Of a stretch of DNA of 64,000 bases, positions 33,196 to 42,509 are shown piece by piece. Numbering within the stretch: position 1 is the stretch's first letter; the number at the start of each line of letters is the position of its first letter. The DNA is from Streptomyces spororaveus (GTDB taxonomy: Bacteria; Actinomycetota; Actinomycetes; Streptomycetales; Streptomycetaceae), in assembly GCF_016755875.1 (NCBI RefSeq), contig NZ_BNED01000005.1:4726001-4790000 (forward strand), given 5' to 3'. The notes beneath the pieces were generated by a model. The model was not told the origin of the DNA. It saw only the letters and a program-made list of their open reading frames with translations, and made no database searches. The translations under genes were made by a program, and so were the position numbers.

Positions 33196-34602
33196 GTGAC
33201 TATTCGCCTGTACGACACCAGCGCCCGGCAGATCCGCGACTTCACCCCGCTCACCGCGGGCTGTGTCTCGATCTACCTGTGTGGCGCCACGGTGCAGGCC
33301 GCCCCGCACATCGGGCACGTCCGCTCGTACCTGAACTTCGACGTCATGCGCCGCTGGTTCGCCTACCGCGGCTACGACGTGACCTTCATCCGCAACGTCA
33401 CCGACATCGACGACAAGATCATCGCCAAGGCGGCCGAACAGGGCCGCCCCTGGTGGTCCATCGGCTACGAGAACGAACTGGCCTTCAACTCCGGCTACGA
33501 CGCGCTCGGCTGCCTGCGGCCCACCTACGAGCCGCGCGCCACCGGGCATGTTCCGGAGATGATCGAGATGATGCGCGGGCTCATCGAGCGCGGCCACGCG
33601 TACGAGTCCGAGGGCAACGTCTACTTCGACGTGAAGTCCTTCCCCGGCTACCTCTCGCTCTCCCGCCAGGAGCTCGACAACATCCGCCAGCCGGAGAGCA
33701 CCGGTGAGACCGGAAAGCGCGACCCGCGCGACTTCGCCATGTGGAAGTCCGCCAAGCCCGGCGAGCCCTCCTGGGAGACCCCGTGGGGCCGCGGCCGTCC
33801 CGGCTGGCACCTGGAGTGCTCTGCCATGGCGCACAAGTACCTCGGTGAGGCCTTCGACATCCACGGCGGCGGGCTCGACCTGATCTTCCCGCACCACGAG
33901 AACGAGATCGCCCAGGCCAAGGCCTTCGGCGACGAGTTCGCGAAGTACTGGGTCCACAACGCCTGGGTCACCATGTCCGGCGAGAAGATGTCGAAGTCCC
34001 TCGGGAACTCGGTCCTCGTCTCCGAGATGGTCAAGCAGTGGCGTCCGATCGTCCTGCGCTACTACCTCGGCACCCCGCACTACCGGTCGATGATCGAGTA
34101 CAGCGAGGACGCGCTGCGCGAGGCCGAGTCGGCCTTCGCCCGGATCGAGGGCTTCTACCAGCGCGTCATCGAGAAGGCCGGCGGCCCCGTCGAGCCGGCG
34201 CGCGAGGTCCCGCCCGCCTTCGCCGAGGCCATGGACGACGACCTGGGCGTCCCGCAGGCGCTCGCGATCGTCCACACCACCGTCCGCCAGGGCAACAGCG
34301 CGCTCGCCGCCGACGACAAGGACGCGGCCATCGCGCGCCTGTCGGAGGTACGGGCCATGCTGGGCGTCCTCGGCCTGGACCCGCTCGACCCCCACTGGGA
34401 CGGCGGGAACGGGTCCGACCGCGGCGAGGAGCTCCACGGCGCCGTGGACACCCTCGTACGCCTGGTCCTGGAACAGCGCGAGTCCGCCCGGGCCCGCAAG
34501 GACTGGGCCACCGCCGACGCCATCCGCGACCAGCTGCAGCAGTCCGGACTGGTCATCGAGGACAGCCCCACGGGTCCGCGCTGGACGCTCGGCCCCCGCT
34601 GA
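33196..34602 (+). CDS. cysS: cysteinyl-tRNA synthetase
   Basis: 468 aa from a GTG at 33196, seven bases after TACCCT (33183-33188), suggesting leaderless translation. Class Ia signatures: PHIGH as [15 protein letters not shown], the KMSKS loop as [11 protein letters not shown], and the zinc-binding Cys29 in YLCGATVQ with downstream HHEN residues. It charges tRNA-Cys and so limits the cysteinyl-tRNA sensed by leader peptides such as the one before cysA. Followed by rlmB, as in many actinobacteria. Confidence 0.96.
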   Translation: MTIRLYDTSARQIRDFTPLTAGCVSIYLCGATVQAAPHIGHVRSYLNFDVMRRWFAYRGYDVTFIRNVTDIDDKIIAKAAEQGRPWWSIGYENELAFNSGYDALGCLRPTYEPRATGHVPEMIEMMRGLIERGHAYESEGNVYFDVKSFPGYLSLSRQELDNIRQPESTGETGKRDPRDFAMWKSAKPGEPSWETPWGRGRPGWHLECSAMAHKYLGEAFDIHGGGLDLIFPHHENEIAQAKAFGDEFAKYWVHNAWVTMSGEKMSKSLGNSVLVSEMVKQWRPIVLRYYLGTPHYRSMIEYSEDALREAESAFARIEGFYQRVIEKAGGPVEPAREVPPAFAEAMDDDLGVPQALAIVHTTVRQGNSALAADDKDAAIARLSEVRAMLGVLGLDPLDPHWDGGNGSDRGEELHGAVDTLVRLVLEQRESARARKDWATADAIRDQLQQSGLVIEDSPTGPRWTLGPR

Positions 34603-34696
34603 GCCCAGGCAGCTGAGTTTGGTGTGCTGCCCGGCGCTCCGGGCGGCACACTCTTCATACGTACATATCGCAGCACCAACGAAACAGGTAGAAGTC

Positions 34697-35668
34697 ATGG
34701 CCGGGAACAGCCAGCGCAGGAACCGCCGCACGTCCAACAAGAAGGGCGCGACGGTCGGCAGCGGTGGCCAGCGGCGCAAGGGTCTGGAGGGCAAGGGCCC
34801 CACGCCCAAGGCCGAGGACCGCAAGAAGCACAAGGCGAACCGCATCGCCAACGCCATGGCCCGCCAGGCCGCCAAGCGCCGCCCGGCGCCGCGCCGCGGC
34901 GGCCCCAAGGGCACCAGCGAGATGGTCGTCGGCCGCAACCCGGTCTTCGAGGCGCTGCGCGACGGCGTCCCGGCCACCACGCTCTACGTCCAGCAGTTCA
35001 TCGACAACGACGAGCGCGTCCGCGAGGCCCTCCAGCTCGCCGCCGAGCGCGGCAACATCAACCTGATGGAAGCCCCGCGCCCCGAGCTCGACCGCATGAC
35101 CAACGGGCTCAACCACCAGGGCCTGGTCCTCCAGGTCCCGCCGTACGAGTACGCGCACCCCGAGGACCTCACCGCGGCCGCCTACGACGACGGCGACGAC
35201 CCGCTGATCGTGGCCCTCGACGGTGTCACCGACCCGCGCAACCTCGGCGCGATCGTCCGCTCCGTCTCCGCCTTCGGCGGCCACGGCGTGGTCATCCCCG
35301 AGCGCCGTGCCGCCGGTATGACCGCCGGTGCCTGGAAGACCTCGGCCGGCACCGCCGCCCGTACCCCGGTCTCGCGCGTCACCAACCTGACCCGCGCGCT
35401 CCAGGACTACAAGAAGGCCGGCATCACCGTCGTCGGCCTCGCGGCCGAGGGCACCCACGAGGTCCAGGACCTCGAGGTGCTCGGCGGCCCGGTCGTCATC
35501 GTCGTCGGCTCCGAGGGCAAGGGCCTGGGCCGTCTCGTCGGCGAGAACTGCGACTACCTCGTGCGCATCCCGATGCCGGGCGGCGCCGAGTCCCTCAATG
35601 CCGGTGTCGCCGCGGGCGTCGTCCTCTACGAGGCGGCCCGCCGCCGCGCCACCCGCGGCCGCGCCTGA
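34697..35668 (+). CDS. rlmB: RlmB-like 23S rRNA 2'-O-methyltransferase (SPOUT/TrmH family)
   Basis: 323 aa, ATG at 34697. A basic, Lys/Arg-rich N-terminal extension (about 1-75, [14 protein letters not shown]... and [18 protein letters not shown]) precedes a substrate-binding domain and the C-terminal SPOUT knot with motifs [26 protein letters not shown] and [18 protein letters not shown]. It methylates the ribose of G2251 (E. coli numbering) in the peptidyl transferase region, or a close site. The basic extension is a Streptomyces feature that likely binds rRNA. Terminator at 35720-35744. Confidence 0.9.
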   Translation: MAGNSQRRNRRTSNKKGATVGSGGQRRKGLEGKGPTPKAEDRKKHKANRIANAMARQAAKRRPAPRRGGPKGTSEMVVGRNPVFEALRDGVPATTLYVQQFIDNDERVREALQLAAERGNINLMEAPRPELDRMTNGLNHQGLVLQVPPYEYAHPEDLTAAAYDDGDDPLIVALDGVTDPRNLGAIVRSVSAFGGHGVVIPERRAAGMTAGAWKTSAGTAARTPVSRVTNLTRALQDYKKAGITVVGLAAEGTHEVQDLEVLGGPVVIVVGSEGKGLGRLVGENCDYLVRIPMPGGAESLNAGVAAGVVLYEAARRRATRGRA

Positions 35669-35719
35669 TCCTCCGGCCACTGATCCACTTGGCTCACGGA
35701 ACATGACCCGTGAGCGTGT

Positions 35720-35744
35720 CACCCCGCCCGATTCGGGCGGGGTG
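35720..35744. terminator. hairpin terminator after rlmB
   Basis: Perfect 10-base stem CACCCCGCCC / GGGCGGGGTG with loop GATTC, 50 bases past the rlmB stop. Confidence 0.8.
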
Positions 35745-35816
35745 GCTTGATCTTGACGGGTCTCGGACACATCCCTGACGTCAAGGCAGTGTCCTAAACA
35801 CTGATCACTCGGTTAG

Positions 35817-37346
35817 ATGAGTGTGGACACCAGAACGTCAGGGTTCGACGACCAGCCCGCGCTGAGCATGGTCAAGGTGCCGTGCGACCCCGCACAGGTC
35901 ATCGTCAACCACGCCAGCTTCCGCGTGCGGCTCGCACCGAGCCCGAGCGCGCGTTCCAAGCCCGCGAAGGCCCCCGGCCGCGCACCCGTTCTGGGTGGCG
36001 CCGTGGTGGCGGCCGCCGGGGCCACCCGCCGCCGGGCCCCCGTGGTCTGGAGCGGCAAGTCCGACGCCGGTGACGCCGCCGCCATGGGCGGACTGCTCCA
36101 GGCCGTCCGCGAGGCCGGCCGGGGACTCGACGAGTACGACGGCGGCGCCACCCAGGTCATCCCCCGCGTCGACCTGGCCCACGACCTCGCCGAGGACACC
36201 CTCGCCACGCCGACCGTCATCGGCCAGCGCAGCTACGGGGACCCCGCCGAGACCCGCCCGCTGTCCGCCGTACGGGACCTCCCGTACGAGCAGCCGCACG
36301 GCCCCGGGACCGGCCCCGGGCCGGAATCCCGGCGCCCCGCCGGCGACAACCGCGGGCAGGCCTCCTACTACCCCGGCCGCCGGATGAACCTCGGCGTCGT
36401 GCTGCTCCCGCTGCGCGTCTTCCTCGGCTTCATCTCCATCTACGCGGGCATGGGCAAGCTCTGCGACCCCGTCTACTTCGACGGCGGCGAGCGCGGCTCC
36501 ATGGTCACCTGGCTGCACACGCTGAACCCGTGGGCGCTCGCCGAGCCGCTGCGCGACTTCGCCCTCGCCCACCCCGTCGGCGCGGGCCTGAGCGTGGCCT
36601 TCCTCCAGGTCATCGTCGGCGTGCTGACGGTCTTCGGACTGTGGCAGCGGTTCGCCGCCTGCTTCGGGGCGCTGCTGTCCGCGGCGCTGCTGATGACGGT
36701 GAGCTGGAAGACGGTCCCGGCCTACGACGCGCCCGACATCATCTACCTCGCCGCCTGGTCCCCGCTGATCATCGCGGGCGCCCCGGTCTACTCCCTCGAC
36801 GGACGCCTCGCCGGCGAGGCCTGGCGGACCCTCGGCCCGCGCTCCGAGATCTGGCGGCTGCGGCGGCGCGTCCTGCGGCGCGGGGCCGTCATGGCCACGG
36901 TCGTGTGCGGGCTGACGCTGCTCGTCGGTTCGCTCCTCGGCGGCGCCGTCCGCTCCTCCACCGTCGTCACGGTGCCCGGTCCGGGCGAGGCTCCCAGCAA
37001 CTACCTGCCGGGCCGTCCGCTGCCGCAGGCGCCCGCCAGGCAGCAGCCCGGACCGCAGCAGCCCAAGCAGTCGCCGACCAAGTCGGCCTCGCCCTCGGCC
37101 GTCGCGACCGAGCCGGCCGCCAAGTCCGGGAAGACCGCGTCGGGCGCCCCGACCAAGGGGACCTCGGGCACCCGCTCCGAGTCGCCGGCCGCGACGCGCG
37201 GCACCACCGGCAAGCAGCAGACCCCGCGCAGCACCCCCCGCCAGTCCTCCTCGCCGAGGCAGCCGTCCTCCTCCGCGGGCAGCAGCACGGGCGGCGGGGC
37301 TCCGGCCCCGAAGCAGCCGGGCCTGATCGGCGGGCTCATCGGCTGA
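35817..37346 (+). CDS. DoxX-family membrane protein with long disordered ends
   Basis: 509 aa, ATG at 35817. A long hydrophilic N-terminus (about 1-190, rich in Pro/Ala/Asp) precedes four membrane spans of a DoxX domain (about 193-335, LRVFLGFISIYAGMGKLCDP; then the LLPL/VIVGVLTVFGLW and LAAWSPLIIAGAP segments). A fifth helix at about 360-380 (VMATVVCGLTLLVGSLLGGA) is followed by a Pro/Ser/Thr/Gln-rich external tail of ~125 residues. DoxX proteins are linked to thiol/redox systems in mycobacteria; the function here is unknown. Confidence 0.82.
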   Translation: MSVDTRTSGFDDQPALSMVKVPCDPAQVIVNHASFRVRLAPSPSARSKPAKAPGRAPVLGGAVVAAAGATRRRAPVVWSGKSDAGDAAAMGGLLQAVREAGRGLDEYDGGATQVIPRVDLAHDLAEDTLATPTVIGQRSYGDPAETRPLSAVRDLPYEQPHGPGTGPGPESRRPAGDNRGQASYYPGRRMNLGVVLLPLRVFLGFISIYAGMGKLCDPVYFDGGERGSMVTWLHTLNPWALAEPLRDFALAHPVGAGLSVAFLQVIVGVLTVFGLWQRFAACFGALLSAALLMTVSWKTVPAYDAPDIIYLAAWSPLIIAGAPVYSLDGRLAGEAWRTLGPRSEIWRLRRRVLRRGAVMATVVCGLTLLVGSLLGGAVRSSTVVTVPGPGEAPSNYLPGRPLPQAPARQQPGPQQPKQSPTKSASPSAVATEPAAKSGKTASGAPTKGTSGTRSESPAATRGTTGKQQTPRSTPRQSSSPRQPSSSAGSSTGGGAPAPKQPGLIGGLIG

Positions 37347-37366
37347 CACACCGGCACGGCAGGACC

Positions 37367-37398
37367 GGGGCCCGGCGCGCGTGAGCGTGCCGGGCCCC
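37367..37398. terminator. hairpin terminator after the DoxX gene
   Basis: GGGGCCCGGC (37367-37376) pairs with GCCGGGCCCC (37389-37398) over a 12-base loop, 20 bases past the stop. Confidence 0.68.
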
Positions 37399-37490
37399 CG
37401 TGCGTGTGCGGGCCCGGTGTGCGGGTGGGGTCCCGTGCGTGTGCGGGCCCGGTGTGCGGGTGGGGTCCCGTGCGTGTGCGGGCCCCGTGT
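37397..37490. repeat. 35-base tandem repeat (2.6 copies)
   Basis: Units begin CCCGTGCGTGTGCGGGCC at 37397, 37432 and 37467; the first two are identical over 35 bases and the third is partial. The repeat lies between the DoxX terminator and the convergent nucleotidyltransferase gene. Confidence 0.88.
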
Positions 37491-37548
37491 GCGTGCCGGG
37501 CGCGCGAAGCCGCGTACGGTACGGGCGGCGATCGGCGCGGGAAGGGCC

Positions 37549-38316
37549 TCAGGCGCCCTTCTGAGCCGCCAACTCCCGTGCGGCCTCGGTGAGGTCCTTG
37601 GCGGTGTCGATGGCCCGCCAGTAGGCCCCCTGTGGCAGCGGGAAGCCCGCGAGGCGCCGCTCACGGGCCAGGCGCGGGAACGTGGTGCGCTCGTGGTCGC
37701 CCAAGTCCGGGAGCAGTGCGGTGAATTCGGCGCTGAAGACGTACACGCCCGCGTTGACCGGGTAGGGCGACTGGGGGGCCTCGATGAAGTCCAGGACCTG
37801 CCCGAACTCGTTGGTCTCCACGACCCCCCAGGGGATCCGCGGCCGGGCGAGCGCGAGCGTGGCCACCGCGTCGCGCTCCGCGTGGAAGGCGGCCATCTCG
37901 CGGAGCGAGAAGCGGGTCCACACGTCGCCGTTGGTCGCGTACCAGGTCCCGTCGGGGTGGGGGAGGTGCCGGGCGGCGTACTTGAGACCGCCGCCGCGGC
38001 CCAGCGGCTCCTCCTCGACCACCGTGGTCACGCGGAGCGGCAACCGGGCCCCGGCCAGCCACTCCTGGAGCACCTCGGCCAGGTGTCCGCAGGAGACCAC
38101 GGCATCGGTGACCCCCTCCGAGGCCAGCCAGGCCAGCTGGTGCCCGATGATCGGCACCCCCGTCCCCGGGATCTCCACCATGGGCTTCGGGCGGTCGTCC
38201 GTGTACGGCCGCAGCCGCGACCCCTGGCCGCCCGCCAGGACGACGGCCTGGGTGGGGGCGGCGGGGAACGCGGCTGCGGGGGGAGCGGATTCAGCGGATC
38301 GGTGGTCGTCGGTCAT
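37549..38316 (-). CDS. sugar-1-phosphate nucleotidyltransferase (NDP-sugar pyrophosphorylase)
   Basis: 255 aa from the ATG at 38316, seven bases after TACGCT (minus strand, 38329-38324), so likely leaderless. It has the nucleotide loop VVLAGGQGSRLRPYTDDRPKPM (G-x-G-x-R-x-x-P-x-x-x-x-x-PKP), a later YATNGDVWTRF (the metal-binding D) and VNAGVYVFS. This is the GlmU/RmlA/ManC core without a left-handed helix domain. It makes an NDP-sugar, probably GDP-mannose or dTDP/UDP-glucose; the sugar cannot be read from the sequence. Next to msiK, on the same strand but with separate promoters. Confidence 0.88.
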   Translation of the reverse strand: MTDDHRSAESAPPAAAFPAAPTQAVVLAGGQGSRLRPYTDDRPKPMVEIPGTGVPIIGHQLAWLASEGVTDAVVSCGHLAEVLQEWLAGARLPLRVTTVVEEEPLGRGGGLKYAARHLPHPDGTWYATNGDVWTRFSLREMAAFHAERDAVATLALARPRIPWGVVETNEFGQVLDFIEAPQSPYPVNAGVYVFSAEFTALLPDLGDHERTTFPRLARERRLAGFPLPQGAYWRAIDTAKDLTEAARELAAQKGA

Positions 38317-38344
38317 GGCGGCCAGCGTAGGGACGCGGCGTGCG

Positions 38345-38758
38345 TCAGCCCATGGAGGCGACGCCGGAGGCGTACGAGGTGTCGCAGACGGGCCGGGCGA
38401 ACGACTGGGCCTTCGTCGGGCCGTACGCGTCCACGGCCGCCCGTCCGAGGGCCCGCGCGATGCCCACGCAGTGATCGGCGAGCGAGGGCCGCCGGTTGAC
38501 CTCCTGCTGGAGGTGGGTGAGGACGTCGTCCGGCCGGCCGCCCTGCTGCAGCTCGCCGACGAGCTGATCGCGCAGCACCTCGTGCGCGGCACGGGGCTTC
38601 GCGGGGACGGAGACGTCCTCGGCGGAGGCGGTCAGGATCTGGGAGGACGAGGTGTCCGCCCAGGGGACCATGGTGACCGCGAGGGTCCCGGACAGGACCA
38701 GGACGACGGGCAGGACCAGGGCGAGGGAACGGCCGATACGGCGGGCAGAGTGGGTCAC
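38345..38758 (-). CDS. membrane-anchored or secreted hypothetical protein, 137 aa
   Basis: GTG at 38758, seven bases after TACTCT (minus strand 38771-38766), so leaderless. The N-terminal helix (about 10-30, LALVLPVVLVLSGTLAVTM) may be a signal peptide or anchor. The exposed part has two cysteines (ADHCVGIA, RPVCDTS) probably disulfide-bonded, and ends YASGVASMG. A helical segment AAHEVLRDQLVGELQQGGRPDDVLTHL dominates the middle. No family recognised. The next gene downstream on this strand is the nucleotidyltransferase, whose own -10 box lies within the 28-base gap. Confidence 0.72.
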   Translation of the reverse strand: MTHSARRIGRSLALVLPVVLVLSGTLAVTMVPWADTSSSQILTASAEDVSVPAKPRAAHEVLRDQLVGELQQGGRPDDVLTHLQQEVNRRPSLADHCVGIARALGRAAVDAYGPTKAQSFARPVCDTSYASGVASMG

Positions 38759-38914
38759 GAGGGCGAGAGTAGCGCTCGGTGAAGATTTGGCGACATTTAG
38801 TCACCCTGTCGGGGGATGGTTCGACGTGGTTTTTCGAATCCGGGGTTGACGGTTGGGGCCGAATGGCCCGGTCTGCCGGGGTTCGGGACGCCGCCGGGAT
38901 CGGCAACGGACGCC

Positions 38915-38945
38915 GGAGGGGCGCCCCTTGACGGGACGCCCCTCC
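38915..38945. terminator. hairpin terminator after msiK
   Basis: GGAGGGGCG (38915-38923) pairs with CGCCCCTCC (38937-38945), extended by CCC/GGG with one mismatch around loop TTGAC. Confidence 0.7.
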
Positions 38946-38962
38946 CACACTTCCCGGAGCCG

Positions 38963-40051
<1,089 letters not shown>

Positions 40052-40108
40052 GGTGATGAATCCCTTCTACCGGCAGGAACGTGCCGGACGATCCGAGTGG
40101 AAGGAAGA

Positions 40109-40124
40109 ATGGGTCTAGTCCACC
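40109..40124. promoter_or_regulatory. DasR-responsive element (dre-like) upstream of msiK
   Basis: ATGGGTCTAGTCCACC matches the dre consensus ACTGGTCTAGACCAGT at 11 of 16 positions and contains GGTCTAGTCCA, the same 11-mer as the site at 62481-62496. It lies about 58 bases upstream of the msiK start on the minus strand. Confidence 0.6.
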
Positions 40125-40132
40125 AGGTGGAC
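40118..40132. promoter_or_regulatory. palindrome overlapping the dre-like site of msiK
   Basis: GTCCACC-A-GGTGGAC is a perfect 7-base inverted repeat starting inside the DasR-like box, so a second regulator could compete at the msiK promoter. Binding protein unknown. Confidence 0.5.
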
Positions 40133-40235
40133 TTCCGCTCGACGCTACCCGCCCGGACGGCTCCTGTCAGCACCGGGAAGGTGTCGGATTTCGCATTACG
40201 CGATGTGGGCCGCTGTGTAGAGTGAGGACGGTTGC

Positions 40236-40309
40236 GCCTCCTTAGCTCAGCTGGCCAGAGCAACGCTCTTGTAAAGCGTAGGTCGTCGGTTCGAATCCGA
40301 CAGGGGGCT
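40236..40309 (+). tRNA. tRNA-Thr (anticodon TGT)
   Basis: Full cloverleaf: acceptor GCCTCCT pairs with AGGGGGC (40302-40308), D-arm TAGCTCAGCTGGCCAGAGC, anticodon stem ACGCT/AGCGT with loop CTTGTAA (anticodon T40270-T40272), T-arm GTCGGTTCGAATCCGAC. Discriminator T at 40309. The following CCGA means the CCA end is added post-transcriptionally. Reads ACA (and possibly other ACN) codons, which are rare in this high-GC genome. Confidence 0.95.
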
Positions 40310-40324
40310 CCGAGGAAGTACACC

Positions 40325-40360
40325 AGAGGCCCTGTCGTCCGAGCGGACGGCAGGGCCTCT
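40325..40360. terminator. hairpin terminator after tRNA-Thr
   Basis: AGAGGCCCTGTCGTCC pairs with GGACGGCAGGGCCTCT (one wobble) around loop GAGC, 16 bases past the tRNA. Confidence 0.85.
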
Positions 40361-40395
40361 GACCGTTCGGGGGCTGTCCGGCAGGGGAGGCGGCA

Positions 40396-42105
40396 ATGGT
40401 CACGCGGTACGTCGTTTCACCGCACGGGGGCCGGCGCGCCCACCGGGACATCTCCTCCGCCCTCGCCGAGGCGGCCCGGCGCGGCCGGCCGGCGCTGATC
40501 GAGATCGAGCCCGGCCACTACGAGGAGACGCTCACCGTCCGCGGCGAGGTCCGGCTGGTCGCGGTCCGGGGCCCCGGCTCGGTCGTGGTGGCGCGGCCCC
40601 GGGGCGCCGTCCTCGACACCTTCGCACCGGTCGCCGTCCAGGGGCTCGTACTGGTCGGCCGGGACGCCGACGTGGTGGGCTGCCGTGCGGGAACACTGAC
40701 GCTGGACCAGACCGAGATCCGCGCCCACGACGGTGTCGCCGTCCACGCCCGGCCCGGTACCTCGGTGACGCTGCGGGACAGCACGGTCCTGCACGGCCGG
40801 GTGCTGATCGCGGGGGCCGGCGGGCTCGTCGAGCGGTGCCTGTTCACCGACGCCGCGGACAACGCGCTCGCCGTGATCGACGGCGGGCGGCTCTCGGTCG
40901 TCGCCAGCCGGATCGAGGGCAGCCGCATCCACGGGGTCCTCGTCAGCGGCGGGCGGGCCCGGATCGAGGGGTGCGTGCTGACCCGCACCGGGAAGGCCGC
41001 GGTCTTCGCGGGAGCGCGGGCGGAACTGACCGTGACCGACTGCCTCGTCGAATCCGTGGAGGCGGAGGGCATCGCGTACGTCGAGCAGTCCCGCGGCCGC
41101 GTGGACCGCACCCGCGTCGTCGACGCGCGGTTCGGGATCGCGGTGGCGAGCGGCGCCGACCCGGTGGTGCGCGACAGCGTGCTCACCGGCTGCCGCGACA
41201 CCGGCCTCGACGTCAACAACGGCGGCCGCGGCCGCTTCGAGGAATGCGAGATCTCCGCGGCGGGCAACGTCGCGGTGCTCTCGACCCGGGGCGGAGCGCC
41301 AGAGGTCCACGGCTGCCGTGTCACGGGCGGCAAGGTCGGCGTCGCCGTCACCGACGGCGGCCGCGGCCGGTTCACCCGGATCGAGATCCGGGACCTGAGC
41401 AGTGCCGCCCTGCGGGTGTACGACGAGGCCACCGCCGTCTTCGAGCACGTCACGGTGGAACGCTGCCCGTCCGGGCTGGAGACCCGGGGCAACGGCGGCA
41501 CACAGGCCGAGATCAGTGACAGCGTGCTGCGAGACGTCGCGATGGCCGCGGTGACCGCGCTCGGGCAGTCCTGGGTGACACTGCGACGGGTCTCGGTGGA
41601 GCGGGCGGCGCTGGCCTTCGGCGCCGGGGAAGAGGCCCAGCTGCTCGCGCACGACTGCGGGGCCGCGGCGGTGACCACCGGCGGGGTGTCCGCCTTCGGC
41701 AGTGCCCGGGTCGTCGCGCGGAACCTCACCGTGACCGGCAGCGACGGACTGGGCGTCTTCGCGCGGGACACGGCCCGGCTGGAGATCGAGGGCGCCACCC
41801 TCGTCGACTGCGCGGTGGGCGGCGCGGGTTTCGTCGACGACTCCGGAGGCCGGCTCCAGGACTGCTCCGTGACGGGGACGGGGCAACTGGGCATCCTCCA
41901 CAACGGGCTCGTCGACCTGACCGGGCTGCGCACGCCGCTGCCCGTGCTCGAAAAGGCCGTCAGGACCGAACCGGGCCCCACCGTGATCCACCACCACTAC
42001 GAGGGACCGGTGTTCAACGGCCCGGTCCGCGACGTCCAGCTGGCGTGGCGGAACATCCATGCCGTCCAGCACCGGACGACGAACGAGGACGGTACCCGCA
42101 CATGA
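40396..42105 (+). CDS. right-handed parallel beta-helix protein with C-terminal shared motif
   Basis: 569 aa, ATG at 40396. Residues ~15-60 form a lead-in (alanine-rich helix, then LIEIEPGHYEETLTV). From ~60 to ~510 the protein is a chain of short repeats such as VVRDSVLTGCRDTGLDVNNGG and VVARNLTVTGSDGLGVFARD, the ~23-residue rungs of a pectate-lyase-like beta-helix. There are no catalytic residues and no signal peptide, so it is probably a cytosolic scaffold or binding protein. The last ~33 residues carry GPVFNGPVRDVQLAWRN (537-553), repeated at the N-terminus of the next protein. Stop and next start overlap (ATGA). Confidence 0.85.
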   Translation: MVTRYVVSPHGGRRAHRDISSALAEAARRGRPALIEIEPGHYEETLTVRGEVRLVAVRGPGSVVVARPRGAVLDTFAPVAVQGLVLVGRDADVVGCRAGTLTLDQTEIRAHDGVAVHARPGTSVTLRDSTVLHGRVLIAGAGGLVERCLFTDAADNALAVIDGGRLSVVASRIEGSRIHGVLVSGGRARIEGCVLTRTGKAAVFAGARAELTVTDCLVESVEAEGIAYVEQSRGRVDRTRVVDARFGIAVASGADPVVRDSVLTGCRDTGLDVNNGGRGRFEECEISAAGNVAVLSTRGGAPEVHGCRVTGGKVGVAVTDGGRGRFTRIEIRDLSSAALRVYDEATAVFEHVTVERCPSGLETRGNGGTQAEISDSVLRDVAMAAVTALGQSWVTLRRVSVERAALAFGAGEEAQLLAHDCGAAAVTTGGVSAFGSARVVARNLTVTGSDGLGVFARDTARLEIEGATLVDCAVGGAGFVDDSGGRLQDCSVTGTGQLGILHNGLVDLTGLRTPLPVLEKAVRTEPGPTVIHHHYEGPVFNGPVRDVQLAWRNIHAVQHRTTNEDGTRT

Positions 42106-42509
42106 GCGATCGACCGCAGGGCGACGACCGGTCCGGTCCGGTCTTCCACGGCCCCGTCTCCGGAGCCCAGTTCGCCTGGGGCAACGACACGGCCACCCAG
42201 AACCAGCAGCACAACACCGCGCCCGCGCCCGGCTCCGAGGCCCTCGCCGCCCTCGTCGCCGACCTGCTGCGGCAGCTCCCCGGCGCGGGCCTGCCCGACC
42301 GGGACCGCGAGGACGCCGAGGCCGCCGCCCAGGACGTCCTGGCGGAGGTCGCCGGGGACGGCGAACCCGACCGGGGACGGCTGCGCCGGGCCCTGGCCGC
42401 GCTCAAGGGAGCCCTGGCACCGGTCGCGACCGGCGTGGTGGCCGGGACGGCGGTGGGGGCCCAGGAATGGGCCCGGACGGCGATCGAGGGCCTGACCTCG
42501 GCCGTCTGA
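42102..42509 (+). CDS. small helical protein with N-terminal motif shared with the beta-helix protein
   Basis: 135 aa, ATG at 42102, overlapping the previous stop by four bases. The N-terminus (12-33) reads GPVFHGPVSGAQFAWGNDT then ATQNQ; it shares 13 of 22 positions with residues 537-558 of the beta-helix protein. The rest (45-135) is a helical bundle (EALAALVADLLRQLPGAGLP..., then a hydrophobic LAPVATGVVAGTAVGAQEWA helix). The Gly/Asn/Gln-rich motif with polar-hydrophobic alternation resembles bacterial amyloid signalling sequences, so it may be an effector-type partner. Function is inference; I do not recognise a named family. Confidence 0.75.
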   Translation: MSDRPQGDDRSGPVFHGPVSGAQFAWGNDTATQNQQHNTAPAPGSEALAALVADLLRQLPGAGLPDRDREDAEAAAQDVLAEVAGDGEPDRGRLRRALAALKGALAPVATGVVAGTAVGAQEWARTAIEGLTSAV

